Positions 9,421 to 18,018 of a stretch of DNA of 64,000 nucleotides are shown here, piece after piece. The notes below the pieces were generated by a model. It was given only the letters and a program-made list of their open reading frames with translations, did no database searches and had not been told where the DNA came from. The stretch's first letter is position 1; every line of letters starts with the position of its first letter. The stretch comes from Synechococcus sp. CS-1328 (lineage in GTDB: Bacteria > Cyanobacteriota > Cyanobacteriia > PCC-6307 > Cyanobiaceae), in assembly GCF_025128095.1 (NCBI RefSeq), contig NZ_JAHLYT010000070.1, positions 22,851 through 86,850 on the forward strand, in the 5' to 3' direction. The position numbers and the translations under genes are program-made.

Positions 9421-11553
9421 TTGAGCCTGCCCCGCCTCCACCCCCGCACGATCGAGGCCGTCAAGGAACGGGCCGACATCGTCGATGTGGTGGGCGAGCA
9501 CGTGGTGCTCAAGAAGAAGGGCCGCGAGTTCGTGGGGATCTGCCCCTTCCACGACGACAAATCGCCGTCGATGACGGTGTCGCCGGCCAAGCAGTTCTAT
9601 TACTGCTTCTCCTGCGGTGCCGGCGGCAACGCCATCAAGTTCCTGATGGAGCTGCAGCGCCAGAGCTTCGGCGATGTGGTGCTGGAGCTGGCGCGCAAGT
9701 ATCAGCTGCCGATCGAGACCGTCGACGGACCGCAGCAGGAGCGGCTGCGCAAGCAGCTGTCCCGCCGTGAACAGCTGCATCGGGTGCTCACCCTGGCGGC
9801 AGGCTGGTTCCGCAGCCAGCTGCGCAGCCCCGAGGGCGCCGCGGCCCTCGCCTACCTCAAGGACAACCGCGGCCTCAGCGAAGGCACCCTCGAGACCTTC
9901 GAGCTGGGCTACGCCCCGGACCGTTGGGACGGTCTGCTCACCCACCTGCAGCAGGTGGAGGGCCTCGGGGTCGATCTGCTGGAGGCCGCCGGGATGGTGG
10001 TGGCCCGCAAGGGCGGTGAGGGCTTCTACGACCGCTTCCGCCATCGGGTGATGGTGCCGATCAAGGACCGCCAGGGCCGGGTGATCGGCTTCGGCGGCCG
10101 CAGCCTCGATGGCGGCGAACCGAAGTACCTCAACTCTCCGGAAACGGAGGTGTTCGAGAAGGGCAAGCATCTGTTCGGCCTCGACCGGGCCACCGCCGCG
10201 ATCCGCAAGGACGACCAGGCGGTGGTGGTGGAGGGCTATTTCGATGTAATCGCCCTCCATGCCGCCGGCATCACCAATGCGGTGGCGGCCCTGGGGACAG
10301 CGTTGAGCAGCCAGCAGATCACCCAGATCTGCCGCGGCTGCGACAGCAAGCGGCTGATCCTTAATTTCGACAGCGACGGCGCCGGCGTGCGGGCCGCCCA
10401 GCGGGCGATCGGCGAAGTGGAGCAACTGGCCCTGCAGGGGCAGCTGGAGCTGCGGGTGCTGCAGCTGCCCGCCGGCAAGGATCCCGACGAGTTCCTCAAG
10501 CAGCACGGCCCCGGCGAGTACCGCGCCCTGCTGGAAGCCGCGCCCCTCTGGCTCGACTGGCAGATCGAGCAGGTGCTGGCCGACCGCGATCTCGCCCGGG
10601 CCGACCAGTTCCAGCAGGCGGTGGCTGGCCTGGTCGAACTGCTCGGCAAACTCCCCCAGAGCGCCGTGCGCAGCCACTACCTGCAGCAGGTGGCGGAGCG
10701 GCTCAGCGGCGGCCAGGCCCGGTTGGCCCTGCAGCTGGAGGAAGACCTGCGCCAGCAGGTGAAGGGCCAGCGCTGGCACGGGCGCTCCCAGAAGTGGGAG
10801 CAGCCCGGCGAAGCGGGACTGCGGGAACGGGCCGAGGCGGAGGTGCTGCGGCTCTACCTCCACTGCCCGCTGCACCGGCCCCTGATCCGGCGGGAGCTGC
10901 GCCAACGGGACCTGGAAGATTTCGCCCTGCAGCACCATCGCCTGCTCTGGGCCGCAATCAGCGCCCTCGAGGAAGACAACCTCGGGGCCGGCCGGCTGGA
11001 GGCGATCAACCGCGGCAGTGATGGCGGAGAGGATCTGGCCGATCTGGATCTGCCACGGTTGCTGAGCGATCAGCTGGTGGTGGAGCAGAGCGCCCTGCTC
11101 AGCCGGCTGACGCCGCTGCTGGAACCCAGCGAACTGCATCGCATGGCCCTGGCCCAGCCCGAGCTGCAGCTGCGGGGCACCACGGCCGTGCTCGAGCGGC
11201 AGCGGGCCCTGAAGCGCTGCCGGCACCTGCTCGATGCCTGGAGGTCCCAGAACCTGGAAACGCTGGAACGCTGCCTCGCCCGCCTGCTGAACACGATCGA
11301 CACCCCCACGGCCACCCATGCCCCGGCACAAGCCCATGCCCCGACACCACCCACGGCACCGGCTGAAGCCGCCCTGGACATGGAGAGCCGCATCGAGGCC
11401 ATGTTCGCGGAGCTCAACGCCGACGCCCTGCGCTTCCAGGACCACTATTACAACGAGCGTCGCTACCTCGAGCAGCTCGATGCCCGCCGCCGCGCCGGCT
11501 ATGAGGAGCTGGTGCGGGAAGCCAGATCGGAGCTGAGCTCGGGCCCGGCCTGA
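9421..11553 (+). CDS. dnaG: DNA primase
   Basis: DnaG makes RNA primers for replication. The 710-residue protein starts at TTG 9421 (MSLPRLHPRTIEAVKERADI), the point where homologues begin; the open frame further upstream only translates the pyrimidine tract. The zinc finger is complete (Cys41, His44, Cys62, Cys65), followed by the catalytic core and Toprim domain (VVVEGYFDVIAL with the acidic glutamate, and FDSDGAG), then a long helical C-terminal part that contacts the helicase. Near residues 620-650 there is a Thr/Pro/Ala-rich linker. No Shine-Dalgarno sequence is present because the leader is almost all pyrimidine. Confidence 0.96.
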   Translation: MSLPRLHPRTIEAVKERADIVDVVGEHVVLKKKGREFVGICPFHDDKSPSMTVSPAKQFYYCFSCGAGGNAIKFLMELQRQSFGDVVLELARKYQLPIETVDGPQQERLRKQLSRREQLHRVLTLAAGWFRSQLRSPEGAAALAYLKDNRGLSEGTLETFELGYAPDRWDGLLTHLQQVEGLGVDLLEAAGMVVARKGGEGFYDRFRHRVMVPIKDRQGRVIGFGGRSLDGGEPKYLNSPETEVFEKGKHLFGLDRATAAIRKDDQAVVVEGYFDVIALHAAGITNAVAALGTALSSQQITQICRGCDSKRLILNFDSDGAGVRAAQRAIGEVEQLALQGQLELRVLQLPAGKDPDEFLKQHGPGEYRALLEAAPLWLDWQIEQVLADRDLARADQFQQAVAGLVELLGKLPQSAVRSHYLQQVAERLSGGQARLALQLEEDLRQQVKGQRWHGRSQKWEQPGEAGLRERAEAEVLRLYLHCPLHRPLIRRELRQRDLEDFALQHHRLLWAAISALEEDNLGAGRLEAINRGSDGGEDLADLDLPRLLSDQLVVEQSALLSRLTPLLEPSELHRMALAQPELQLRGTTAVLERQRALKRCRHLLDAWRSQNLETLERCLARLLNTIDTPTATHAPAQAHAPTPPTAPAEAALDMESRIEAMFAELNADALRFQDHYYNERRYLEQLDARRRAGYEELVREARSELSSGPA

Positions 11554-11601
11554 GGCTGGCTGCCGTCCATCTGGCCGCCCGACAGCTGGCTGCCGTACAA
11601 A

Positions 11602-11901
11602 ATGAGGGCATCGTGCGTGCATGGTGTCGCCTTGGCCTTCTACGAGGTTCTCTGGCATGGCGAGCAGATCGGCGACGGCGGCGATCTGGCCGAGGCCCTG
11701 GAATGCTTCGCCGCCGTTCGGCCGGATGATCAGGACTGGGAGCAGGCCTGCGCCGCGCCGGGCGCCGATCCGATGGTGCGCCGCTATGCCTCCTTCGACG
11801 CCTTTCTCGACAACGCCGATGAACTTGAGACGCTGTCGGTGACCGCCGCCATGATCAGAGAAGCCCTTGGCGATACGCCGCCGGACGGCCACCTGCTCTG
11901 A
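11602..11901 (+). CDS. Small conserved-type hypothetical protein
   Basis: A frame of 99 residues without a family I can name. The body (AFYEVLWHGEQIGDGGDLAE, then a helical acidic half ending DGHLL) looks like a folded small soluble protein, and codon use is like the neighbours. The true start may be TTG 11632, which gives MAFYEVLWHG, rather than ATG 11602. It follows dnaG by 48 bp and its end runs to within 50 bp of the GAF/GGDEF gene. Confidence 0.55.
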   Translation: MRASCVHGVALAFYEVLWHGEQIGDGGDLAEALECFAAVRPDDQDWEQACAAPGADPMVRRYASFDAFLDNADELETLSVTAAMIREALGDTPPDGHLL

Positions 11902-11950
11902 TCGCCGTCCTCCGGCCTCACCGGCACTCCCTGTTTGCACCCGCACCGCC

Positions 11951-12940
11951 ATGGCCAGCTTTCCGATTCCCGCCGATGAACAGGAGCGCCTGCGTGATCT
12001 GGAGCGGCACGATCTCGAGGGCCATGCCGATGATCCCCACTTCGATCGGATCCTGACCCTGGCCCGGAGCCTCTACCAGACCCCGATCGCCGTGATCTCC
12101 CTGGTGGAAGCCGACCGGCAGTGGTTTCTCTCCCGCCAGGGGCTGACGGTGCGGGAAACACCGCGGGAGCAGGCCTTCTGCAGCCACACCATTCTCGGCG
12201 ACGAGGTGCTGGTGGTGCCCGATGCCCAGGCCGACGAGCGCTTCTGTGCCAATCCCCTGGTCACGGGCGATCCCCATATCCGCTTCTACGCCGGAGCGCC
12301 GCTGCGCACGCCCGATGGGCACAGGCTCGGCTCCCTCTGCGTGATCGACCGGGAACCACGCCAGCCCAGCCCCGAGCAGATCGATCAACTGAAGCTGCTG
12401 GCTGAACTGGTGATGCGGGAGATCGAACTCCGGCGGATGAGCCACCAGTGCCCGGTGACCGGACTGCCGCAGCGCACCCTGCTGCACACGATCGGCAGCA
12501 AGGAATTCGAGCGGTCCGTGCAGCAGGACCTGCCCCTGTCGCTGCTCTGCATCGACCTCGACAACTTCGGCCTGATCAACAACCGCTGGGGGCACGAGGC
12601 CGGTGATCAGGTGCTGCGCGACGTGAGCCAGCTCTGCCACAGCCTGCTGCCGGAGCACGATCTGGTGGTGCGCATGGGGAACAGCGAGTTCGCGCTGCTG
12701 ATGCTGGAGCGCGACAGTGAGTCCGCCCTTGAGCTGACCGAACAGCTGCGCGAGGGCGTTCGGCACCTACCTGGTGTGTTCACCCATTCGGACTACCAGC
12801 TGCAGATCAGCGCTGGACTCACCAGCCGCACCGCCGGCGATGGCAGCTTCAGCGACCTGCTGCACCGCGCCGAACGCGCCCTGAGGCTGGCCAAAACCAA
12901 CGGCCGCGACCAGATTTCACGCCTGATGGGAGCCGACTGA
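11951..12940 (+). CDS. GAF sensor with degenerate GGDEF domain
   Basis: A 329-residue cytoplasmic protein: GAF domain about residues 25-160 (SLVEADRQWFLSRQGL, FCSHTI, LGSLCVIDREPR) followed by a GGDEF domain about 165-325. The substrate-binding helix and first metal aspartate look kept (IDLDNFGLINNRWGHEAGD, Asp202), but the signature itself is GNSEF at 243-247, with the catalytic third-position Asp/Glu replaced by Ser and the second Gly by Asn. I infer that it does not make cyclic di-GMP and acts as a sensor or binding protein. ATG 11951 (MASFPIPADEQERL) is preferred; the frame is open to 11867. The 3' end overlaps the convergent Nif11-like gene by 24 bp. Confidence 0.85.
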   Translation: MASFPIPADEQERLRDLERHDLEGHADDPHFDRILTLARSLYQTPIAVISLVEADRQWFLSRQGLTVRETPREQAFCSHTILGDEVLVVPDAQADERFCANPLVTGDPHIRFYAGAPLRTPDGHRLGSLCVIDREPRQPSPEQIDQLKLLAELVMREIELRRMSHQCPVTGLPQRTLLHTIGSKEFERSVQQDLPLSLLCIDLDNFGLINNRWGHEAGDQVLRDVSQLCHSLLPEHDLVVRMGNSEFALLMLERDSESALELTEQLREGVRHLPGVFTHSDYQLQISAGLTSRTAGDGSFSDLLHRAERALRLAKTNGRDQISRLMGAD

Positions 12941-13147
12941 ACCGGTCGCCACCAGCCGCGCCACCACCTGCCGACTGCGTTGATCGTCCTGGCGGGCACG
13001 GCTCAGATCGACAGCGCTGATCCCGTAGCCGAGACGCCGGGCCGTACGAATCAGATCGTCGGTGTTACGGCAGCGGCGCAGACGGGCCCGCATCCGCCCG
13101 TCGCTCTCGGCATCCACCACCAGGCGGTGAAGATTCTGCATGCTCAT
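12917..13147 (-). CDS. Nif11-domain small protein
   Basis: A 76-residue protein. The pattern MSMQNLHRLVVDAESD...LRRCRNTDDLIRTARRLGY, then S-x-x-D-L, fits the Nif11 domain (helix, then A-x-x-x-G-[FY]-x-[IV]-[ST]-x-x-[DE]-L). Nif11 domains form leaders of ribosomally made peptides such as prochlorosins and also occur in stand-alone proteins of unknown role. There is no double-glycine cleavage site and no Cys/Ser/Thr-rich core, so this looks like the stand-alone kind. The start at 13147 is supported by GGGAGG five bases upstream. A longer frame to 13228 lacks homology. Confidence 0.75.
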   Translation of the reverse strand: MSMQNLHRLVVDAESDGRMRARLRRCRNTDDLIRTARRLGYGISAVDLSRARQDDQRSRQVVARLVATGSVGSHQA

Positions 13148-13371
13148 GACAACCTCCCAGAAGGATTTCAAGCGGAGCGGATCTAACCCAGAAGCTCCGG
13201 ATGACATCGACCCTATCGGCCTGATCACGCCAGTCCAGCGCCAGTTGTATCCGGTCAGATCTCAGCGGCCGCCAGTCACGATTCAGTTGGCTTCACCATC
13301 ATTCGCCGCACTCAGCAGGAGACTCGGAACCTCAGCGAGGCTGACTGTTTCCGAGTACACTTCCGAGCAGA
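13148..13371. promoter_or_regulatory. Intergenic region with repeated TTCCGAG motif
   Basis: Divergent spacer between the Nif11-like gene and the broken AlbA-type gene. TTCCGAG occurs twice just before the plus-strand start, spaced about seven bases (tttccgagtacacttccgagcag). CTTCCGAGCAG appears again inside the gene near 13760, next to an inverted TCGGAAG. This may be a self-regulatory site of the former ATP-binding/winged-helix regulator, or coincidence. The rest of the spacer shows no gene. Confidence 0.3.
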
Positions 13372-14651
13372 ATGGATCTGCTCGACCTGCTCAAGCGCCT
13401 TGAGGGCAAAACACTGGAGTTCAAGCGTGACCTGTCGTCGCCGGATGGGGCGCTGAAAACGATTGTGGCCTTCGCCAACACAGCCGGCGGCACGTTGTTG
13501 ATCGGCGTGGAGGATCGCAGCCGAAACGTGCGCGGCGTTGCCGATCCGCTGGATGAGGAGGAGCGTCTCGCGAGCCTGATCAGCGACCGGATCAGTCCAC
13601 GGATCGTGCCGGAGAAGGGCCTGCCGCTGGCGTGTATGTGCGGGTGGGCTCCACCAACCGCCGCGCCGATGCCGAGCTGATCGATGAGCTGCGGCGTTTC
13701 TCCCGCGGCGAAGGTTTCGATGAGCAGCCCATGCCGGGACTCAGCTCGGAAGCGATTGACTTCCGAGCAGCTTCCGAGTCGTTCGCACCCATCCGAGCCC
13801 TCAGCCGCCGCGATCTGGAGACCCTGCGTCTCCTGAGCGACCACCAGGGAAAGAGCGTGCCGACCGTGGCCGGCATGATCCTCTTCGGCCACGACCGCGG
13901 GCGGCACTTTCCCGATGCCTGGATCCAGGCCGGACGCTTCGCCGGCAGCGACAAGAGCCGCATCCTGGATCGGATCGAGATCCACTCCTTCCCCGTGCAG
14001 GCCGTGGAGGAAGCCATCGCCTTCGTGCAGAAGCATTCCTGGCATGGCGCCACCATCGGCGCGGTGCGCCGCACCGACCGCTGGAGTTTGCCGCCCGAGG
14101 CCGTGCGCGAGGCCCTGATCAATGCGGTGGTCCACACCGACTATTCCCAGCGGGGTGCACCGATCCGGCTGTCGATCTTCGATGATCGGCTGGAGATCGA
14201 GAACCCAGGCCTGCTGCCCTTTGGGCTCACAGTGGAAGACCTGCCGCATGGCGTGTCCAAGCTGCGCAACCGCGTGATCGGCCGCATCTTCCAGGAGCTG
14301 GTGCTGATCGAGCAATGGGGCAGCGGCATCCAGCGGATGACGGCCGTCTGCCGAGACGCCGGCCTGCCGCCACCGATTTTCGAGGAGATCGCCACCCGCT
14401 TTCGTGTCACCATTCCCACCGTCCCCGTGGGGCCAACGGTGGTCGACGCCACTGAGCAGGCAATCCTCGCCAGCCTGAAGGAAGGCAAGGGGTTGGCCAC
14501 CCGTGAGATTGCTGCCATCATCGGCCTGTCGGCCCGGGCCACGCGCACGCGGCTGTCCCGTCTGATCGATCGTGGACTGGTGCGCGAGATCGGCACCAGC
14601 GCCAAGGATCCGCAGCGAAAATACTTCCTGGCCGAGGGTGGCTCCCCATGA
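13372..14651 (+). pseudogene. AlbA_2-type ATP-binding regulator, broken by internal deletion
   Basis: Two frames together make one recognisable protein. 13372 onward has the AlbA_2 (Schlafen-like) N-terminus (LEFKRDLSSPDGALKTIVAFANTAGGTLLIGV). From about 13625 the homology switches frame to GVYVRVGSTNRRADAEL, continues through the ATPase part (EALINAVVHTDYSQRG, LEIENPGLLPFG, GSGIQRM) and ends in a winged helix (ATREIAAIIGLSARATRTRL). Between RISPRIVPE and GVYVRVG roughly 25 codons expected in the family are missing and the frame shifts, so the gene cannot make a normal product. Such genes often accompany type I restriction-modification loci, as here. The second part could in principle still be translated from an internal start. 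Confidence 0.8.
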
Positions 14652-15251
14652 ACCTGGCACCCGAATGGTGATCACCAATCCACCCTTCGGCAAGAAGTCG
14701 TCGATCACGATCGTGAACGACGAGGGCGAAAAACTATCCGCCGCAACATGCTCAAGGAGTGTGAGGTCCACTCCCTGCTGCGCCTGCCCACCGGCATCGT
14801 CTACGCCCAGGGCGTGAAGGCCAACGTGCTGTTCTTCGATCGCCGGCCCGGCGCGGAAGCCCCGTGGACGAAGACGCTCTGGGTGTATGACCTCCGCACC
14901 AACAAGCATTTCACCCTCAAGACCCAGCGCATGACCCGCGCCGATCTCGATGCGTTCGTGGCCTGCTACCGACCCGGCGACCGCCACAACCGTGAAGCCA
15001 CCTGGAGTGAAGCCAATCCCGAGGGCCGCTGGCGTTCCTTCAGCGACGAGGAGATTCTCGCCCGCGACAAGGTGAGCCTCGATCTCTTCTGGCTCCGCGA
15101 CAAGAGCCTCGAAGATTCCGCCAATCTGCGGGAGCCGCACCTGCTCGCCGAGGAGATCGCCGACGACCTGCGCTCGGCCTTGGCTCAGATCGAAGATGTG
15201 CTTGGCGATCTGGAGCAGCGGGTGGAGGCCGGCGAGCTGGAGGAGGCGTAG
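14648..15251 (+). pseudogene. Type I restriction-modification methylase (HsdM), remnant with two deletions
   Basis: An ATGA overlap with the preceding gene (14648) starts a frame that ends after seven codons. Shortly after, in another frame, the N6-adenine methylase motif NPPFGKKSS appears, and it runs on through ITIVNDEGE. Homology then jumps to ETIRRNMLKE-VHSLLRLPTGI and continues to 15251 (VKANVLFFDRRPGAE, LWVYDLRTNKHFTLKTQ, EGRWRSFSDEEIL), in a second frame. Missing are the whole N-terminal SAM-binding half and about 60-70 residues after NPPF. No hsdS or hsdR is nearby. The C-terminal half (from ATG 14748, 167 residues) remains open but would lack the catalytic core. Confidence 0.82.
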
Positions 15252-15367
15252 ACGGCGATTCGGAGCTCAACATCCAGATTCAAACAACGGCAGCAAGGGT
15301 TGCTGATCTCACCAGAGGTGAGATGCCCGCTTCTGATCTGCAGCGTTGGATCTTCAGCGTTGGATTC

Positions 15368-16699
15368 TCAGCCGGTCTGCACCCAGGGCAGATCGCTCAG
15401 ACGCGTGGTGGCGGCACGGGAGAGCCGGGAACGGCGCATCATCCAGGCGGGCCGCAGACCACAGGCCGCCCACTGCACCGTGCCACGGCCGTAGCGGCGG
15501 TTCAGGGCATCGATCGTGGCCAGCAGGGCCTCACGGCGCTGCTGCTTCTCCAGCGGCAAAGGTGCCAGCAGATGGTGCTGCAGCTGTTCGAGGGGCTGGA
15601 GCTGCTGCAGCAGCACACCGGCCTTCTGCAACGGCTTGTGGGGCCGGAACAGACGCTCGGCCAGGGGAAGGGCGGCGGCCAGCAGCACGGCGGTGTCGTT
15701 GCTGGCCAGGGGAAGCTGCACCGTGGCGGCATTGCTGTAGAAGCGGCTGCCATCGAAGGGGCTGCTGCGCACGAACACGGTGATCGCCCCGGCCCGCTGG
15801 CGCTGGCGCCGCAGCTTCTCGGCGGCGCGGCTGAGATAGGTGGCGATCGCCTCGCGCAGATCCGTCAGCGTGGTGACGGGCTGGCTGAAGCTGCGGCTGA
15901 CGCAGGTTTCCTGCTTGGCCGGCGGCAGGCTCACCAGGGGCAGGCAGCTCCGGCCGCGCAGTTCCTCCTGCAGCCGCAGACCCACCACACCGCATCTGCG
16001 GCGCAGCTCACCGCTGGCCAGATCGCGCAGCTGGCGGGCATCGGCGACGCCGCGCAGGCGGCACCAGCGCGCCAGCTGGCGACCGATGCCCCAGACGTCC
16101 TCGATGGCGACGGCCTCCAGCCAGGGGTCAGGATCCGCCACCGCCCCCAGATCGAACACCCCACCGTGGTGGGGATCGCCCTTGGCCAGGCGGTTGGCGA
16201 GCTTGGCCAGCACCTTGGTGGGCGCGATGCCCACCGCCACCGGCAGACCCAGATGGCGCTGCACCTGAGCCCGCAGCCGCAGCCCCCAGCTCGTGAGATC
16301 ACCGCCGCGCATGGCATCACCGCCATGCCTGAGATCAGCGCCGCTGGGATCGCTGGCCGCGGGCCGATGCAGGCGACCAAAGGCCTCGTCGATCGAATAG
16401 ACCTCCAGCTCCTCCACCCAGGGCTCGATCGTGGCCATCAGCCGCTGGCTCATGTCGGCGTAGAGGGCGTAATTGGAGCTGCGCACGATCACCCCCAGCC
16501 GCTCCAGCTCACGACGCACCTGGAAATAGGGCTGGCCCATGGGAATGCCCAGGCGCCGCGCTGCGGCACTGCGGGCCACGATGCAGCCGTCGTTGTTGGA
16601 GAGCACCACCAGCGGCCGGCCGGCCACGGCGGGATCGAGGGCCGCCTCGCAAGAGGCGTAGAAATTGTTGGCGTCGATCAGCACCGTGGCCAGGGCCAT
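15368..16699 (-). CDS. umuC: Y-family translesion DNA polymerase UmuC
   Basis: Error-prone polymerase V catalytic subunit of 443 residues, complete. Visible are the first metal site LIDANNFYAS (Asp9), the steric and fingers region (GRPLVVLSNNDGCIVARS), the second acidic pair SIDEAF, and the thumb helix-hairpin-helix (IEDVWGIGRQLARW). An insertion of about 15 residues with Gly/Asp/Arg (ASDPSGADLRHGGDAMRG) sits after SIDEAF. The gene starts 10 bp after umuD ends, a standard umuDC operon with umuD first. Confidence 0.95.
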   Translation of the reverse strand: MALATVLIDANNFYASCEAALDPAVAGRPLVVLSNNDGCIVARSAAARRLGIPMGQPYFQVRRELERLGVIVRSSNYALYADMSQRLMATIEPWVEELEVYSIDEAFGRLHRPAASDPSGADLRHGGDAMRGGDLTSWGLRLRAQVQRHLGLPVAVGIAPTKVLAKLANRLAKGDPHHGGVFDLGAVADPDPWLEAVAIEDVWGIGRQLARWCRLRGVADARQLRDLASGELRRRCGVVGLRLQEELRGRSCLPLVSLPPAKQETCVSRSFSQPVTTLTDLREAIATYLSRAAEKLRRQRQRAGAITVFVRSSPFDGSRFYSNAATVQLPLASNDTAVLLAAALPLAERLFRPHKPLQKAGVLLQQLQPLEQLQHHLLAPLPLEKQQRREALLATIDALNRRYGRGTVQWAACGLRPAWMMRRSRLSRAATTRLSDLPWVQTG

Positions 16700-16709
16700 G
16701 GACGCAGGC

Positions 16710-17264
16710 TCAGAGCGGGTGGATCACGTGAATGGCCACGCCCCAGAGACGGTCATCGTCCGCCGCTCCCAGCTCCAGCAACGGATAGGCCGGATGGGCC
16801 GCCTCCAGCAGCCAGCGTCCCTGCTGGCACACCAGGCGCTTGAGAGTGAAAGCCCCCTCCAGCACCGCCACCACGATCCGCCCGGGGCGCGGCTCCAGGC
16901 TGCGATCCACGATCAGCAGATCGCCGTGGTGAATGCCGGCCCCGATCATCGAATCACCACTGACCCGCAGGAAAAAGGTGCTGCTGGGATGGCGGATCAG
17001 CACCTCATTGAGATCGATGGCCGCCTCCATGTAGTCGTCCGCGGGGCTGGGGAAGCCAGCCGCCACCGCCTCGGCCGCGAGGGGCAGGGCCATCGGCGGG
17101 CACTGCGGCTCCAGCCGCCAGGGCCCGGCAACGGCCGGCTCCGGCGACACGGTCGGCGGAGCGAGTGGCGGCGCGGTCGGCAGCACGGTCAGCGGCGCGG
17201 GCAAAGAGGAACTGGGACGGGATCCGGACACGGCAACCAGCCGAACCCGCCCACAGTAGTTCAT
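16710..17264 (-). CDS. umuD: UmuD, self-cleaving SOS mutagenesis protein
   Basis: LexA-like serine peptidase that cleaves itself when RecA is activated and then joins UmuC in polymerase V. The 184 residues have an unusually long Pro/Ala-rich N-terminus (about 65 residues, against about 20 in E. coli). The cleavage site is Ala69-Gly70 in AAGFPSPADDY, and the dyad is Ser105 (VSGDSM) and Lys142 (GAFTLKR), with the same 37-residue spacing as E. coli Ser60/Lys97. The long start could be over-called, but I see no better start before the cleavage site. A LexA-box-like sequence overlaps the start codon. Confidence 0.92.
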   Translation of the reverse strand: MNYCGRVRLVAVSGSRPSSSLPAPLTVLPTAPPLAPPTVSPEPAVAGPWRLEPQCPPMALPLAAEAVAAGFPSPADDYMEAAIDLNEVLIRHPSSTFFLRVSGDSMIGAGIHHGDLLIVDRSLEPRPGRIVVAVLEGAFTLKRLVCQQGRWLLEAAHPAYPLLELGAADDDRLWGVAIHVIHPL

Positions 17265-17271
17265 CCGTACC
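17258..17271 (-). promoter_or_regulatory. Candidate LexA (SOS) box at the umuD start
   Basis: On the minus strand GGTACGGATGAACT matches the cyanobacterial LexA consensus RGTACNNNDGTWCB in 13 of 14 positions (A in place of T in the second half). It overlaps the umuD ATG, 12 bp after the preceding stop codon. A box at this place would block initiation or an internal promoter. Confidence 0.4.
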
Positions 17272-17276
17272 AGATT

Positions 17277-17969
17277 TCAGGCCAGGATCTGCATCGGCAG
17301 GCCCGTGCCGTCGAGGTCGCCGCCGAGGCGCAGGGCGGTGCCGGCCTCGATGCGCGCGGCGCTCCATAAAGCGGCAAGCGCGTCGAGAATGTCGTCATCA
17401 GCCACCTGGCGGCGCAGGAAACGGGCGCGGATCGCGGCCGCCGCCCCTGGGAAGATCCGCTCCACCAGGGCCAGGCGATCGGCGGCGCCGGCGGCGCTCT
17501 TCTTGGGGTGCGGCATCGGCACACCACCGTTCCACTCGCGGAAACAGAGCTCCGGGTGCACCTCCACCAGACAGCGGGCCTGGCCTGGATCGCGCTGCAA
17601 CCAGGCGTCCACCTGGCGCACCTTGGCGAGGATGTGGAACGCCTGCTTGCTGAGCTTCAGACCCTGGGCCGCCTGGGACAACGCACAGGCCTCCGGGTAG
17701 CTGGTGGCGGCCAGCACGCCGCGCAGGGGCGCCGAAAAGACACTGCTGCGGCGGGGGCCCAGCAAGCGGCGGGCGTCGCGATCGCAGCGGCGGGGCCCGG
17801 CCTCGGGCAGACCGATGGGGATGTCGATGGCGGTGAGGTGCCAGCCCGGCCCATCCAGCAATTCAAGGACGGAGGGGAACAGCCGGGCGGTGACGGGTTC
17901 CCCCGGCGCCTCGCAGGACACCGCCAGCCAGCCGGCCCGGCAGCCATCCACCCCGCGCAAGCCCTGCAT
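17277..17969 (-). CDS. DUF429 family protein
   Basis: A 230-residue protein with the DUF429 pattern: GVDGCRAGWLAV at the N-terminus, an acidic IDIPIGLPE motif, and the conserved Asp pair later (VADDDILDALAALWSA). The family has a ribonuclease-H-like fold and is a predicted nuclease of unknown target. Start ATG 17969 (MQGLRGVDGCRAGW) follows the family; the upstream frame to 18083 carries no homology. It ends 12 bp before umuD, so the two may be cotranscribed, although a candidate LexA box separates them. Confidence 0.85.
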   Translation of the reverse strand: MQGLRGVDGCRAGWLAVSCEAPGEPVTARLFPSVLELLDGPGWHLTAIDIPIGLPEAGPRRCDRDARRLLGPRRSSVFSAPLRGVLAATSYPEACALSQAAQGLKLSKQAFHILAKVRQVDAWLQRDPGQARCLVEVHPELCFREWNGGVPMPHPKKSAAGAADRLALVERIFPGAAAAIRARFLRRQVADDDILDALAALWSAARIEAGTALRLGGDLDGTGLPMQILA

Positions 17970-18018
17970 GCCGCTCCGTCCGTGCAGGCCAGAGATCCTG
18001 GCGCGCGGGCGATGGCCC

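Noticed and set aside
9220..11952. 910-codon minus-strand frame opposite dnaG
   Set aside because: Antisense shadow of dnaG; composition is His/Gln/Leu-rich without homology.
13332..15140. 602-codon minus-strand frame across the broken methylase locus
   Set aside because: Antisense to recognisable AlbA/HsdM sequence and lacks any motif; both plus-strand frames explain the DNA.
15300..15367. Short direct repeats (gcgttggatc) after the hsdM remnant as a mobile-element end
   Set aside because: Only two short imperfect copies, no target duplication or transposase.
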